Positions 34,386-45,147 of a stretch of 64,000 nucleotides of DNA are shown here, in pieces. Within the stretch, counting starts at the first letter, position 1. Each line of letters begins with the position of its first letter. The stretch is from Deinandra increscens subsp. villosa (Eukaryota > Streptophyta > Magnoliopsida > Asterales > Asteraceae): assembly GCA_039602395.1 (NCBI GenBank), contig JBCNJP010000023.1, forward strand, positions 87,198,451-87,262,450. The letters run 5' to 3'. Position numbers and translations under genes: made by a program. Below the pieces are notes generated by a model, which was not told where the DNA came from, ran no database searches, and saw only the letters and a program-made list of their open reading frames with translations.

Positions 34386-36725
34386 TGTGACATCCGTCTA
34401 TTTTTCATATTTGTAACCCGACCCGTTTCAGTTATCAATGTAATTTCAATCTTTATTCAAGCAAAATCATGAAATTCTATTTTTACCCTCGTTTCATTTT
34501 ATATATAATATATGTATTAATATATATGTTATGCATGTTAAGGTCATACCCGAGTCAACCAAACACGAAACCAATGGTGATATTATTTGATAACTCCAAC
34601 GCTATACATTAATTGAAAAAAATACTAAAGATTAAAAAAAATATATATATATAGTTTTATAAATATATCCATCGATTATTTTTATAAATAAACCATTTCA
34701 AATATTAAACCTATACCAAAGATCTACCAATGATTACAAGATCTACCAAGGATTACCAAAGGATTACCAAGGATTACCAAAGATCTACCAATGATTACAA
34801 GATCTACCAAGTGTTACCAAGGATTACAAAGTGTTACCAAGGATTACCAAGTGTTACCAAGTGATACCAAGTGTTACCAAGGATTACCAAAGGCTAAGAT
34901 TTCATGTATAAATACGACATGCTTGAACTAAAAATAAACACACCGAAACTCATTTCTTACTCTCAAAAACGCTCACAAAGATATACCCATTTCTCATTCC
35001 AAATTCCACGACAGAAAGAAATTATCTACCTTTTGAAGACTCACGAGTGGATTCAACATTCTCCTACTACATTCCTTCTCCTTGCTTGCTTTAAGTGAGT
35101 AATCGTTCGTTATTATTTTTATGTCGTTATTTTGAACTAGTCGAGCATTCGGGTTAACCATAATTTCTAAAGAAAAATATATTTCACTAATCTTATATAT
35201 ACTCCTCAAATATAAGCACCTCGTGCGTTAATCCTAAATCATATCTGCTATAGTGAAATTTATATTCATAGTTTAATTTTATTTGTATAAAAACATTTAC
35301 GAATTTGTATTATATTAAAATGTGTCTCAAATCTATTTATTATATTTATAACTTTAGTAAAATAGATTTTATATGAACCGAGTTGAGACTAGGACTTATT
35401 AATAAATCAACTATTAGTAAACTATATATATTTCTTTTTGTCATATATATATAAATATATATTCAATGCATTTTAAATAAACGGACACAACCTAAGACAA
35501 CAATATTATTTATCCGACTCGCTCGAAATATAACTAGTATTTATGGAAACACGTTTACTTGAATATTCAAATACACTTATATCTATTTTGTAGAATAAAG
35601 ATACATTTATCAAAACAAATAATTATCACCAATGGTTAAACGAGTTAATTTAACTAGACTCGACTAGTCTAAATGGTTGACTTAGATATTTGACCCATAT
35701 CATTAAACCTTAAGGTGTCTTTTTATAATTTAGGACACCGATAGGCTATCCCCATACCGCACGGACTATTTTCATATTTCACCTATTAATCATGTGAGTA
35801 TTCCTATCCCTTTTTATTATTGTGGAATATTATGCGATAGCTGCTCTTGTTATTATTAGAGGGGTGATTCCTTCAAATGATAATTTGAGTAGTGAGTATT
35901 CTTTACCCCTTTTTCACTTTATCATTTTGGGGTTGTAACATGTATCCTATGACAAAATATAGTTTTAAATGTCCAATTCCCATTATCATTTGAATGGTGA
36001 TTCATTCGAATGGCGATTTGCATTGTGGCATTAAATGATCAATTCGTGTTATCATTTGGATGGTGATTCATTCAAAGGGTGATTCGTGTTGTGAAGTTTA
36101 CATATTCAAATAGCAATTCTTTATTCATTTTATAAACCATGCGATTTCATTCTATGTCTATGTGTGATAACATGCTATATGTCAAACTATTTTGTTTCAT
36201 CATTCATCAGTGTAATCATTAACAATACAAAGCCTACGGTAACAATGATAAATCTATTGGCTGACAACCCACCTAAATTTGACCGGTAATTGGCATTTGG
36301 GTGATTGAAACCTATACATATTCACAAGTTCAGCAGTCATCAAGGTTTGATTATGCAAAATTCAACATTTACACATACATGCTTGAGTCTACATTTGACA
36401 TATGAATCGCTTTCAAACTACTATATGTACTCAAAACCCATGTTTACTCACCAACTATTTTTAGTTGACACTCCCTCTATTTTTATACATGTTACAGGAA
36501 ACGCAGTTTGAGCCATACTTGACTGATGCTACATCTAGGATGCTTTGGACCTAGATATATTAAGTCAAACTTTATCTATCTATTATGTTATGTGTATTTG
36601 AACCTACTGTAAGGCTTGGAATTTGGTAATGAATAATTATTGAGACTTTAATTAGTGTCATGAGCATTTGGACAATCATCACGCCCCGACGTAAATTCCG
36701 CCGTCGGTTGGGGTGTGACAAATCC
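34381..36725 (+). mobile_element. Solo LTR of about 2.3 kb with perfect TSD
   Basis: The LTR is 34386-36720. It starts TGTGACATCC, ends GGGGTGTGACA, and is flanked by AATCC at 34381-34385 and 36721-36725. There is no internal domain and no internal direct repeat of LTR size, so it is a solo LTR left by recombination between the two LTRs of a full element. A TATA box (TATAAATA, 34907-34914) sits just after the minisatellite and probably marks the U3/R region. The ends match the interrupted solo LTR at 5212-10266 in style. Class (Ty3/gypsy) is inferred from the size and termini. Confidence 0.85.
34712..34900 (+). repeat. 10-bp minisatellite (GATTACCAAG family)
   Basis: About 18 imperfect units of NNNTTACCAA/ATCTACCAA (variants GGATTACCAA, GTGTTACCAA, GATCTACCAA). 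It lies immediately upstream of the LTR TATA box, where enhancer repeats of LTR elements are often found. Confidence 0.85.
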
Positions 36726-37021
36726 CAAATTGATAACCAAATCGGTGACACCCTATGAAGTACAGTGAGGGGGACAGAGTGGCGTTAGAATTTGTCATGG
36801 CGCCGCCGGCTTCAGCGGCAACACCGCAGCCGGTCACTCCGCGCCGGCAAAAGACCGGGTTCCGCTGCTAGTTTTCACCGGTGGAAACTGGTGAGATGCC
36901 CCATGTTTATAGTCGTTCAACGCCTCTATTTCAATAAAAAAATTAATTTATTTATTTACACTATATATACAACCATTTTATCACCATATTCTTTCAGATT
37001 TCTCTCATTCATACTCCCACA

Positions 37022-38557
37022 TATTCTTTCAAAATGAATCGTTTCCATTCAATGTACCCATTCCTCCTACCAGTTCCGATTCCTCGTCCGACTCCGACGA
37101 GGAAGATACTCAATTTCTACAACTAGTTGTAGCGGCTCATGAGCAACAACTAGTTCCTTCGTTACAACATAGACAATATGTTTACCGACATCGTATGGAA
37201 GCTAGAGACCGACTTATGAGACACTACTTCGATGAGGATTTGGTCTACAATGAAACGGTGTTTAACGAACGGTTTCGGATGTCCAAGAGATTATTTTTGA
37301 AGATAGTTGTCGACGTCCAAGCACATAACGATTACTTCGCAGAGGGGATGGACGCCCGGGGAAAGGATAGCTTCATGGCTATACACAAATGCACATCCGC
37401 CATTCGTCAACTAACATCAGGTAACGTTCCTGATGAATACGATGAATACTTAGCTATGGCCGAGAGAACCTCACATGAAACACTTGATCATTTTGTTACA
37501 TCTGGATCGTATCATGGTTTGCCCGGTATGTTAGGCAGTATTGACTGTACGCATTGGGCTGGAGAAATTGCCCAAAAAAATATCGGGGGCAATATCATCG
37601 GGGTGACCACAAGTACCCAACCATCATGCTTGAAGCCATACCATCACATGATCTTTGGTGTTGGCACGCGTACTTTGGTGTTGGAGGTTCAAACAATGAT
37701 ATTAATATTTTGAACCAATCCCCATTGTTTACTAATGAGATGCACGGGCTTACACCAAGGTGTCCATTTGTTGTTAACGGTCAGCAATACAAGAGGGGGT
37801 ACTATCTTGCAGGCGGTATCTACCCAACTTGCAGGGCCGGTCCTGAGAATTTAGAGGCCCTGTTCGAACTAAAAAAATGGGCCCTGCTAAGAAATAAAAT
37901 GTAAATAGAAGAGGTTCTTAAATAAGGCAAAAAATAAGTTATAACGATAAACATAAGAAAATTATGGTTTTATAATGACATTCTAAGTAGTTACCGATAA
38001 ATTTTGCAGATCTCTTAGCACTTTTATAGCAAATTGATTGACCAAGTTTTCATAGTTTATAATATAGATACATTTTTTTTGAAAATATAGGCCCCTGAAA
38101 ATGATGAGCCATTTTCCGACACACCTCTCGCACATGCTCAGGGCCCCCACTGCCAACTTGGTCCACCTTTGTGAAGGCATATCATCACCCGGTTGATCTA
38201 ATTGATAAAAGATTCAACAAGCTTCAAAAGGCGGCAAGGCAGGACATCGAACGTTTTTTTGGTGCCTTGAAAGGTAAATGGAGGATACTCCAACGGGGTG
38301 CCCGAGCAATGACACGAGAGAAAGTTGGAAGAATCATGTATGCCGCAATTATTTTACACAACATAATTATAAAAGATGAAGGGAAAGCAATATCACCAGT
38401 GCATATCAGAGACCCTCCCGTTCATGTGAACATGGATCCGGATATTATTATGGAGTTACGAAATGCGGATACACACTTCAAACTTCGACATGATATCAAG
38501 ATGCACATTAAAGAGAACGTCGAGGTTGTTTTAATGCATGCGGAAATTGATGAGTAG
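37022..38557 (+). pseudogene. PIF/Harbinger (DDE-4/HARBI1-like) transposase, frameshifted and interrupted
   Basis: Cut-and-paste transposase. The N-terminal frame runs from about 37022, with a serine/aspartate-rich head, then MEARDRLMRHYFDED and NERFRMSKRLF. The first catalytic Asp is in GSIDCTHW (about 37538-37560). A 1-bp loss just after shifts the frame; the next frame holds RGDHKYPTIMLEAI and the second Asp in GSNNDINIL. The hAT insertion at 37832-38152 cuts GGIYPT; beyond it KRFNKLQKAARQDIERFFG supplies the catalytic Glu and the frame ends at 38557. Removing the hAT element with one TSD copy would leave the two sides in the same frame. There is no in-frame ATG at the likely start. Confidence 0.9.
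37824..38160. mobile_element. hAT-like MITE with 8-bp TSD inside the transposase
   Basis: The element is 37832-38152, flanked by CCAACTTG at 37824-37831 and 38153-38160. The ends are CAGGGCCGGTCCTGAG and CTCAGGGCCCCCACTG, imperfect inverted repeats beginning CAG, as in hAT elements. No coding capacity. Confidence 0.88.
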
Positions 38558-38905
38558 CTTTTATGCAATGTTTTTTTAATTTAATTAATGTAATGCCTTT
38601 TTCTTTAATTTAGTGTAATGTTTTCTTTAATTAATGTAATGTTTTTTATAATTAATGTAACGTCTTTTTTTAATAAATGTAGTGTTTTATAAAAAAAATT
38701 ATAGTGTTTTAATATATGAATTACAAAAATAAATAAATAAAAACATTAAAATATATTAACCAATAATTCTTCATAATCCTCATTCCTCACCATTTAAAAT
38801 TCTTCAAAATTCTTTCTTTTCTCTCTCTTACGCGACACACTCCTATTGATTAATACCAAATTTCTCCTGCTTCAAGATTTTACCACTCTCCCTCCCTGAC
38901 ACAAC

Positions 38906-39178
38906 TTGTAAAAGTGGATAATTGTAAATGACACACTTTATAATTTAGTCGAAATAGTTTGAGTTTATGGCGTGGAATAATAAAACTTCTTTGTATAGTG
39001 ATGAAAATAAAAATAAGATGTCGTTTATATTTCTTTTGAAGTAAATAGAACTAGGAATCTTCATATATCTTTCGTATTTTTAAAAGCTAACAACTATATA
39101 CGATAGTTTTATCTTTTACGATAGTCGAATATACGTATATGTGTGGGTATCGATAGAGTATAACTAGATTGTAATTTG
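38906..39178. other. Intergenic spacer between two Harbinger elements
   Basis: AT-rich, no frame or repeat of note. Confidence 0.4.
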
Positions 39179-39601
39179 TAAGGATGGGTGGTGTGGGGGA
39201 TAAATTTTTTAGGATGAGTAAAATGGGATAAATTTTTTGGCCAATAGGAGAGTGACACCAGGAGAGAGAAAAAAGTATATGTGTTTTGTGTTTTTTGAAT
39301 GGTATAGGTGGGATAAGTTGGGTGAGATAAGTTGGATAGTTTTTTTTTATTTAATTTTTTTTATTTTAATTTTTATATATTATATTTAAAGGAAAACTTT
39401 ATATTTCATAAAACATAAAACTAAATTTTTCATTAAAAATAAAAAACTTACATAGAAATTAAAAAAAACAACTTTCACAAATTTTAAAACCAAATCTAAA
39501 AATCACATTTCCAATTGTGCAAAGCGGCGATTCGATGTTTCTCGGCGAGAAGGGTCGGTAGTAAGCTCGTAGGGACGTTCTCGGTCGGTCTTAAAAATAT
39601 T

Positions 39602-40899
39602 TTAAAGATCGCGAGCTCGTTTTTCGTTGTCCATCGTTTCTTTCACCGCCGCGTACATCATCGCCTTTCTCTCGGCAGTTTTTTCTCGAATCGCCTCCTT
39701 CGCCTCTTTTTCTTTCTCCCATTTGCTTTCAAACCTATTCATCACCTCCAAAGCATTTGAGGACCCATCCTTCGACGATTCACCCGACTTCGTTCTAGAT
39801 TTTCGTTGTGGAAGTGGAGGCGTTGAGTCCTCGTTTAAGTCGGGCAACCGACTTGGCAATTGGGTAGAGTCGACTTCGTTTGACGTTGTGTACTCACCCG
39901 AGACCGAGGTCTTTGTCCTCTTGGGCTCACTAACCCCACCAACCTTCCTCCTCGGAGCCTTCCACTTTGGGTGATCTTTCACAACTTCCCAAGCCGAAAC
40001 ATGAGTAAAACCTTTCTTTTCATAGATCTTTTCGTACTCGGTATTAGCCAACTTCCAAACATCAAGATCCCCCGCACCACTAGCCCTTGCATGTTCCTAA
40101 AAATTATATAAAAGAAACAAGTTAAAAATAATATAAATTTTTAAAAAAATAACTATTAAAAATAAAAACTTACAAATTGAGCAATGAGACCTCCAAAGTT
40201 CATCAACTTCTTGTTCAAATTCTTCCATTTTGTGGTAATTTGATGAACGTTTCGATTTGTTTTGCGACCAATTAAACCGTTAAAATGGTCCACAACTCTT
40301 TGCCAAAAAGATGAAAACCTTTGTTGGTCACCAACTTTTTTGTCTTCGGTGACGTGAATGTAAGCTTGTGCCAAATACTTCTCTTCGTCGGTAGTCCATG
40401 GAGTTCGATCCACCTTTGTTGTCGACTTCTTCTTGTTTTTTCTAGCTTGCTTCCGACGAGCCGGTGGTTCTTCCTCCATCTCTTCTTCTTCTTCCCCCTC
40501 TTCTACTTCTTCTTCAATCTCAACATGTTGTTCCTCCTCGAACTCAACCGAATTTTCTTCATCTACTTCAATCTCCTCGTCCATCTCTTCGCTATCACTA
40601 GCTTCGTCGACAAGACGACGGGGTTCTCGGAATTGAGTATTTTGATATAATTGTTGGGCCGATGAAGCGTATTGTTGGAAGTAGTCGGGATGTCCGAATC
40701 GAAGTAGATCATTAAAAGATTGTTGTTGTGGTGGTTGTGGTGGGTAATAAACGGGTTGGGGTTGAGAAATTATAGGTGGAGAAGGTACGTAGAAAGGTTG
40801 TTGGTTTCGGTTTGTCGAACTTTGTCCGGTATTCGACCGGACTTTGGGTCGAAATTTCTTCGGGACGGATGTGGAGGCATTCTTTTTCCTAGGATCCAT
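39602..40899 (-). CDS. Harbinger MYB/SANT-like DNA-binding protein, two exons
   Basis: Accessory protein that in PIF/Harbinger/Pong elements binds transposon ends and helps transposase into the nucleus. Exon 1 is 40899-40174 (242 codons), intron 40173-40097 with GTAAGT donor and TTTTTAG acceptor, exon 2 is 40096-39602. The product is 406 residues with no stop or frameshift. Layout: proline/glutamine-rich head (about 30-90), acidic segment (about 100-145), basic patch (148-160), trihelix/SANT-like domain (about 165-240) with Trp168, Trp199 and Trp225, then the NAM-associated C-terminal region and a charged coiled coil (FESKWEKEKEAKEAIREK). A TATA box (TATATAAA, 40968 to 40961) lies about 65 bp before the ATG. 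Host databases often call such copies 'glutathione S-transferase T3-like'. Confidence 0.85.
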
Positions 40900-40960
40900 T
40901 GTTGTTTTTAGAGAAAGTAGATGGTGGTGTAAAGGTGTAAAAAGTTATGAGTTTTTGGGG

Positions 40961-40968
40961 TTTATATA
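40961..40968 (-). promoter_or_regulatory. TATA box of the MYB-like gene
   Basis: TATATAAA on the minus strand, followed by a short leader with ACACCTTTACACCACC before the ATG at 40899. Confidence 0.55.
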
Positions 40969-41074
40969 GGATGAAATCTTGTAAAAAAAATAAAAAAAAA
41001 TAAATAAATAAATGCTACTAGCCGTTGGCTAGTAGCCAACGTTAGAAAAAAAAGGGTCGAAAAGCCCCAACGTT

Positions 41075-41215
41075 CCTCGGCAACCCTCGGCAAGTAAATG
41101 CCGTTTTTTACAAAATCTTTGCCGAAAATGGCGGTTGCCGAGAGTTCGGTATACTTGCCGAAAGTTTGCCGATTTCTGCCCTTGCCGAAAACATCTTTGC
41201 CGAAAATTTTAATCC
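41075..41215 (-). repeat. Subterminal TTGCCGA repeats of the Harbinger element
   Basis: Six TTGCCGA and two inverted TCGGCAA words in about 140 bp next to the right terminus. Clustered subterminal words are typical transposase or accessory-protein binding sites. Confidence 0.6.
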
Positions 41216-41753
41216 CCCGTACCGGACACCCTAAGTATGAGATTCCATGAGACATTTAACAACCTAAAACGGAATATATACGTTTCGTGTAGACAAGATT
41301 TTCTTAAATCAACATATTAATATTTGTGATGTTCACGAATTGATAATGTTAGGTGCCCATTTAGGAACCACGTAGAATACAACACAGTCATAATTCGAAA
41401 AAAACTAGGTATTTTATTTAATTTACTCGTTTAATAAGCAGGTCGTTTGGATTGAACGCTATAAGTTATAACCTCTCAACGATTTAAATAAGGTTGGCAT
41501 GTTAGCTCATTTTCATATGTTTAACCATTTGTTACAACATGTGGGTCCATTGATGAGTTATATAACCATTTGTTAACCGGTTGAGTTGTAATTTACGTGA
41601 AGTTTCAGTTTAGAACTTAAGAGTAGTGTAAATAGATATGTGCATTAGTAGTTTATTTTTTTTTTAAATAGTTTGCAGTTTAATTATAACTTATTACAAA
41701 CCATTAACCTATTAAGCCCGTTTTTATAGATGGGTTACATATGTCATGACCTT

Positions 41754-42247
41754 CAGGGGCGGAACTAGAAATTTTATTGAGGAGGTCCATAAATTTTTTT
41801 ACGGAATCACTATTTACGTAACATTGACAACGATATAATAGTAAAATGGCAAAAATAAAGAAAAAAGAAAAAGTAATGCGTGAAAAAAATGACAAAATGT
41901 TTAAAAAACTATATTTTTATATATTGTAATAATTTATTATAAAAATGGTATAAGATGGGAAACATGAAATACACCCATTTACTCTCCTCATTTATAGCAC
42001 TAAATTAACAAAAAAAAATGGGGGAAATGTTAAGCACGAGATTTGAACTTGCATCACTTCAAATTCCAACAAAGCTTCTTACCACTTGGCTAGTTAATCA
42101 CTTTGTTTCATATTCACAAACTAAGTATTTATTAACTTTTCTTCACTAAAAAAAATTATAAAAAAAACCGTTCACATTATTTCCACTTTGCGTACGAGGT
42201 TGAAGGGGTCCACGGGGACCCCTGGGCCCTTAACAAGTCCGCCCCTG
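41754..42247. mobile_element. hAT-like non-autonomous element (CAGGGGCGG family)
   Basis: Starts CAGGGGCGGA and ends TCCGCCCCTG, a perfect 10-bp TIR. Flanks both contain TGACCTT (ATGACCTT left, AATTGACCTT right), consistent with an 8-bp TSD altered by a small indel. The length is 494 bp; interior frames are not meaningful. Confidence 0.8.
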
Positions 42248-42295
42248 AATTGACCTTGGTACATGATTTTAATTATATTCAATTCAAGGTTAACT

Positions 42296-42790
42296 GGGGG
42301 AACGGAGTGGGTTCAGCTTCCCACTCCGGTTTTCTCGGCTTGAGATTCCACACTGCCGCCACTATGCGACTTAGCCCAAAACTTCGCTTCCACGACTTGT
42401 TGTAGCCGTTGAGGATTTCAACAACTTCGTTTTTTTTACCGTTAATATAACCGTTGCATTAAAAAAATCAATAATTTATTTTTTTAATCGATAACCTCTC
42501 ATTCCATCATTTTTTTTCCACTTCTCTCTTATAACTCTCTCAACCACATTCTTTCTGTACTCATCTCTCACATTCATCTAAAATGAGGCGGATGGCAATT
42601 CTTCCATCGGACTCTCCGAAATCCTCGGAGTCTTCAGACGACGCCGTTGATGACATCGAATTCCTTTCTCTGGTTGGTGAGGCATCGACACAACTAGAAG
42701 CAGAAGCGGTCGCTCCAAAACGAATGAGATATATTCCACGAGATCTTTTGGAGGCCAATGATCTTTTGATGAGGCATTACTTTAACGAGA
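42296..42790 (+). pseudogene. Harbinger transposase N-terminal fragment
   Basis: After a TIR-like GGGGGAACGGAGTGGG (42296) and AT-rich leader comes an ATG at 42583 and an open frame with a Ser/Asp-rich head, ending in LEANDLLMRHYFNE, the same N-terminal motif as in 37195-37240. At about 42791 the homology stops, and an AAACTAAAATATTTC run leads to a stop codon. The catalytic part is missing. Confidence 0.7.
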
Positions 42791-43342
42791 AACTAAAATA
42801 TTTCTTTGTTATATATTAAATGTTATTTAACATTTATTATTATTATTTTTAATTGTTGAAAATCGTATATAAAGTAATTAACGGAGCAATTATGTAGAAA
42901 AATTCACAATTTTCAATAAATAATAAGTAGGGTGTGTAGGGAGGGCGACCGTTACTGGCCACCCTTAGTGAGCTAACATACAATGTATGTTAACTAATAA
43001 TTTATAAATGAAAATATTTGGGCGTTATTATACCTATATACAAAATGTAACCTATTGTACAATCTCTCTAACATGTTGTACAAACCTCTAATGCACATAT
43101 GGTATAAGTTTTTAACACATGATGTACAAGTTCTTACAGCACATAGTGATAAGAACTTGATCGATAGTTATATAATTTTTAGAAGTATGCCTCCCAAACA
43201 ACCATATGGTAGTCACACTAATAAAAAGAGAAAAGTTGTTGCAGAACTAAAAAAGCCTCAATTCGGACACAAGATTAGTATATCGATAATATAGATCATT
43301 TTTGCTAAAAAAATTTGTGTTGTTTAGTTTTATAACAATTAT
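42791..43342. other. AT-rich intergenic, nothing recognised
   Basis: A 79-codon frame (43055-43294) lacks any familiar motif. GGGCGACCGTTACTGGCCAC near 42942-42961 may be the truncated end of the Harbinger fragment. Confidence 0.35.
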
Positions 43343-43575
43343 TGTCGATCCATAAAAAAATTGTATACAAGGGCATATTTTTTAAAACTCGCACCGGGCA
43401 TCCGATATCTCGGAGACGTCCCTAGTCCATAGTTAAGCATGCTTGAGTTAAAGCAATTTAAGGATGAGTGACCCAGCGCGCCCGAAAGTTTTTACTCGAG
43501 CAACCAATAACAAAACCGTAAGCTTATAGTGGACAAAACGAACAATATTAATGGTATGAGGAGCCAGATGCTACA
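43343..43575 (+). mobile_element. Cassandra-like TRIM LTR with 5S rRNA-derived segment
   Basis: The segment 43388-43490 contains AGTTAAGCATGCTTGAGTTA and AAGGATGAGTGACC, the internal promoter region of plant 5S rRNA in mutated form. Downstream GGACAAAACGAACAATATTA and GGAGCCAGATGCTACA match the tail of Cassandra LTRs, which carry a 5S copy. A true 5S gene would be far closer to consensus. The second LTR was not found, so this is a solo or truncated LTR with an approximate left edge. Confidence 0.65.
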
Positions 43576-44836
43576 ACCACTGATTAGAACAAAGGCCTTG
43601 CCAAGGATAGACATCCACGAATCCACATACGCCGCTTACTCGAAAAGGCCCTTTGTGCTAGAATGCTATAAAAACGCTACAGTTAACCAAGTCAAACGCT
43701 TTCTCATAGACCTAAAAACGCCTTTTTAGAGTGTTTTAAAATTCCCAAAATTTCATGGATAAGTAGAGACTCGTATAGATTTTTTCTATGCTTAATGATG
43801 GTTGTTTGACAACATGCTAATCACTAAGCGTATGATGTTTGCAATGGGCTCCCCTCAGGCCCTCACCATGCGGGGTGATGATATGGAGTGTGGGGAAGTG
43901 ACGCAGCGTACGATTTGAAGGACAAGAAACAACACGTTGATTCTGTGAATACCCGTGAAGATCTTTCCCAAACCTTCCCAAATTCGTCCCAAAAGTTGGA
44001 ATACGAAATGGAGAAAAACTGAAAAATTTATTAATCATCAACTGATCACCTCACAGTCATTACATGGATATAAATAACATGGCAAAATTCGAATGGGCCT
44101 CAAAACATAGGCGGGCCAGAAACTAGAACAAAAACAAAGTCCAAATGAAGCCCGAAAAGACAAAAAAAAAAAGACAAATAACTCATAAAATAAGCTGATT
44201 TTGGGCCCGAACATCGCCCCAAACCATCTACGACGTTTGTAGGAATGTGCTCCTCGTTCCAACAGTCGTATCGACTGGTAATACGCCCAAAACGGAGTTT
44301 CCTAGCCCAAGTTACAGCCATTTTAGTGAAGCCTATTTTGTCACACGATCTTGGGCCTCCAAATATAATAGTGCATGTTCCTTCACATCTGGGCCTGCAT
44401 CAAGAAGTGAGGGGACACCATTACACATGGTGAGGGGTTGCACCAAACTTGTGAAGTGCGGTTCCCGCCTACCGCATATCTCTCTCTCCCTTTCCCACAC
44501 TATTTCTCTCTATCTCTCTCTAATCCCCCTCTCTTCTTTTTATATTTTTTTTAGTAATAAAAAAGTGAAGTATGGTGTGATGATGTAGGTACTAGAAAGG
44601 TAAAGTATGAAAGTGTATGGTAATAATATGGCAAAAAAAATGTAGGGTTGAAACAACAAGGAGTGGGTATTATGAACATCCTTATAACCAATTTAATTCG
44701 TTGAAAGGATCTAGGCTAATACATCAATCCAATTAGACTTAGCCTATACTCTTTCAAGTGTAACGAGTCTTTAATTTTTGGGCTAAGGCTATAATGCAAG
44801 AATTACTACCATTATGGATGTTTTCATTTATAGTAA
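43576..44836. other. Repeat-derived intergenic, possible Tourist-like element
   Basis: CCCTCACCATGCGGGGTG (about 43860) and its rough inverse CACATGGTGAGGGG (about 44423) could be arms of a Harbinger MITE ending near 44690. Between them are LTR-like words (ATTAATCATCAACTGATCACC, GGGCCTCAAAACATAGGCGG). A pyrimidine-rich stretch (CTCTCT) runs 44478-44548. No gene is supported. Confidence 0.3.
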
Positions 44837-45147
44837 TAGCAAGCGGTATACCCCCAGTTATTGGGGCGTTAACTCGATATGGGACGTTATACACCGCCCC
44901 TCAGGGGCGTTATAGGGGCGTGATGTCCTTCCCCGTTAAGATAACCACGGGCGTGAAGTGAGGTGTTTGTCTGATTTTTTATTTTATTTTTAATTCAAAA
45001 TCCTATTAAAATGCCACCTCAACATAATAACATCACACCACATAACATGGGTATACCCCTCCCATGTTATCAAGTCATGTTATCCAGTCAGCGCCTACGT
45101 GGCGGGATAACATGCTTTGATAACATGGGGTATACCCCATGCTATAA
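44834..45147. mobile_element. Tourist-like (Harbinger) MITE with TAA TSD
   Basis: The element is 44837-45144 (308 bp), flanked by TAA at 44834-44836 and 45145-45147. TIRs: TAGCAAGCGGTATACCCC and, inverted, TAGCATGGGGTATACCCC. The interior has GGGGCG words and no coding potential. Confidence 0.8.

Larger units (their letters stand above)
36760..38905 (+). mobile_element. PIF/Harbinger element with broken transposase
   Basis: The transposase remnant (37022-38557) sits between imperfect candidate TIRs: GTGAGGGGGACAGAGTGG near 36767-36784 and the inverse of CCACTCTCCCTCCCTGACAC near 38885-38905. A TAA/TTA TSD is not clear, so the boundaries are approximate. A 321-bp hAT element is inserted in the transposase. 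Confidence 0.6.
39179..41234 (-). mobile_element. PIF/Harbinger element carrying only the MYB-like gene
   Basis: The element is 39182-41231, flanked by TAA at 39179-39181 and 41232-41234. Candidate TIRs are GGATGGGTGGTGTGGGGGAT on the left and, inverted, GGGTGTCCGGTACGGGGGAT on the right; they match only in part, so the left end is less sure than the right. It holds a two-exon MYB-like gene and no transposase. The right subterminal region has eight TTGCCGA words. Confidence 0.65.

Noticed and set aside
34712..34900. Possible CRISPR-like array
   Set aside because: The 10-bp units are contiguous and lack spacers; it is a minisatellite in a plant LTR.
39515..40911. Several plus-strand frames rich in S, F and L
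   Set aside because: Antisense shadows of the acidic, serine-coding MYB-like gene.
43388..43490. 5S rRNA gene
   Set aside because: Only the internal promoter region is recognisable and it has many changes; the flanks fit a Cassandra-like LTR.
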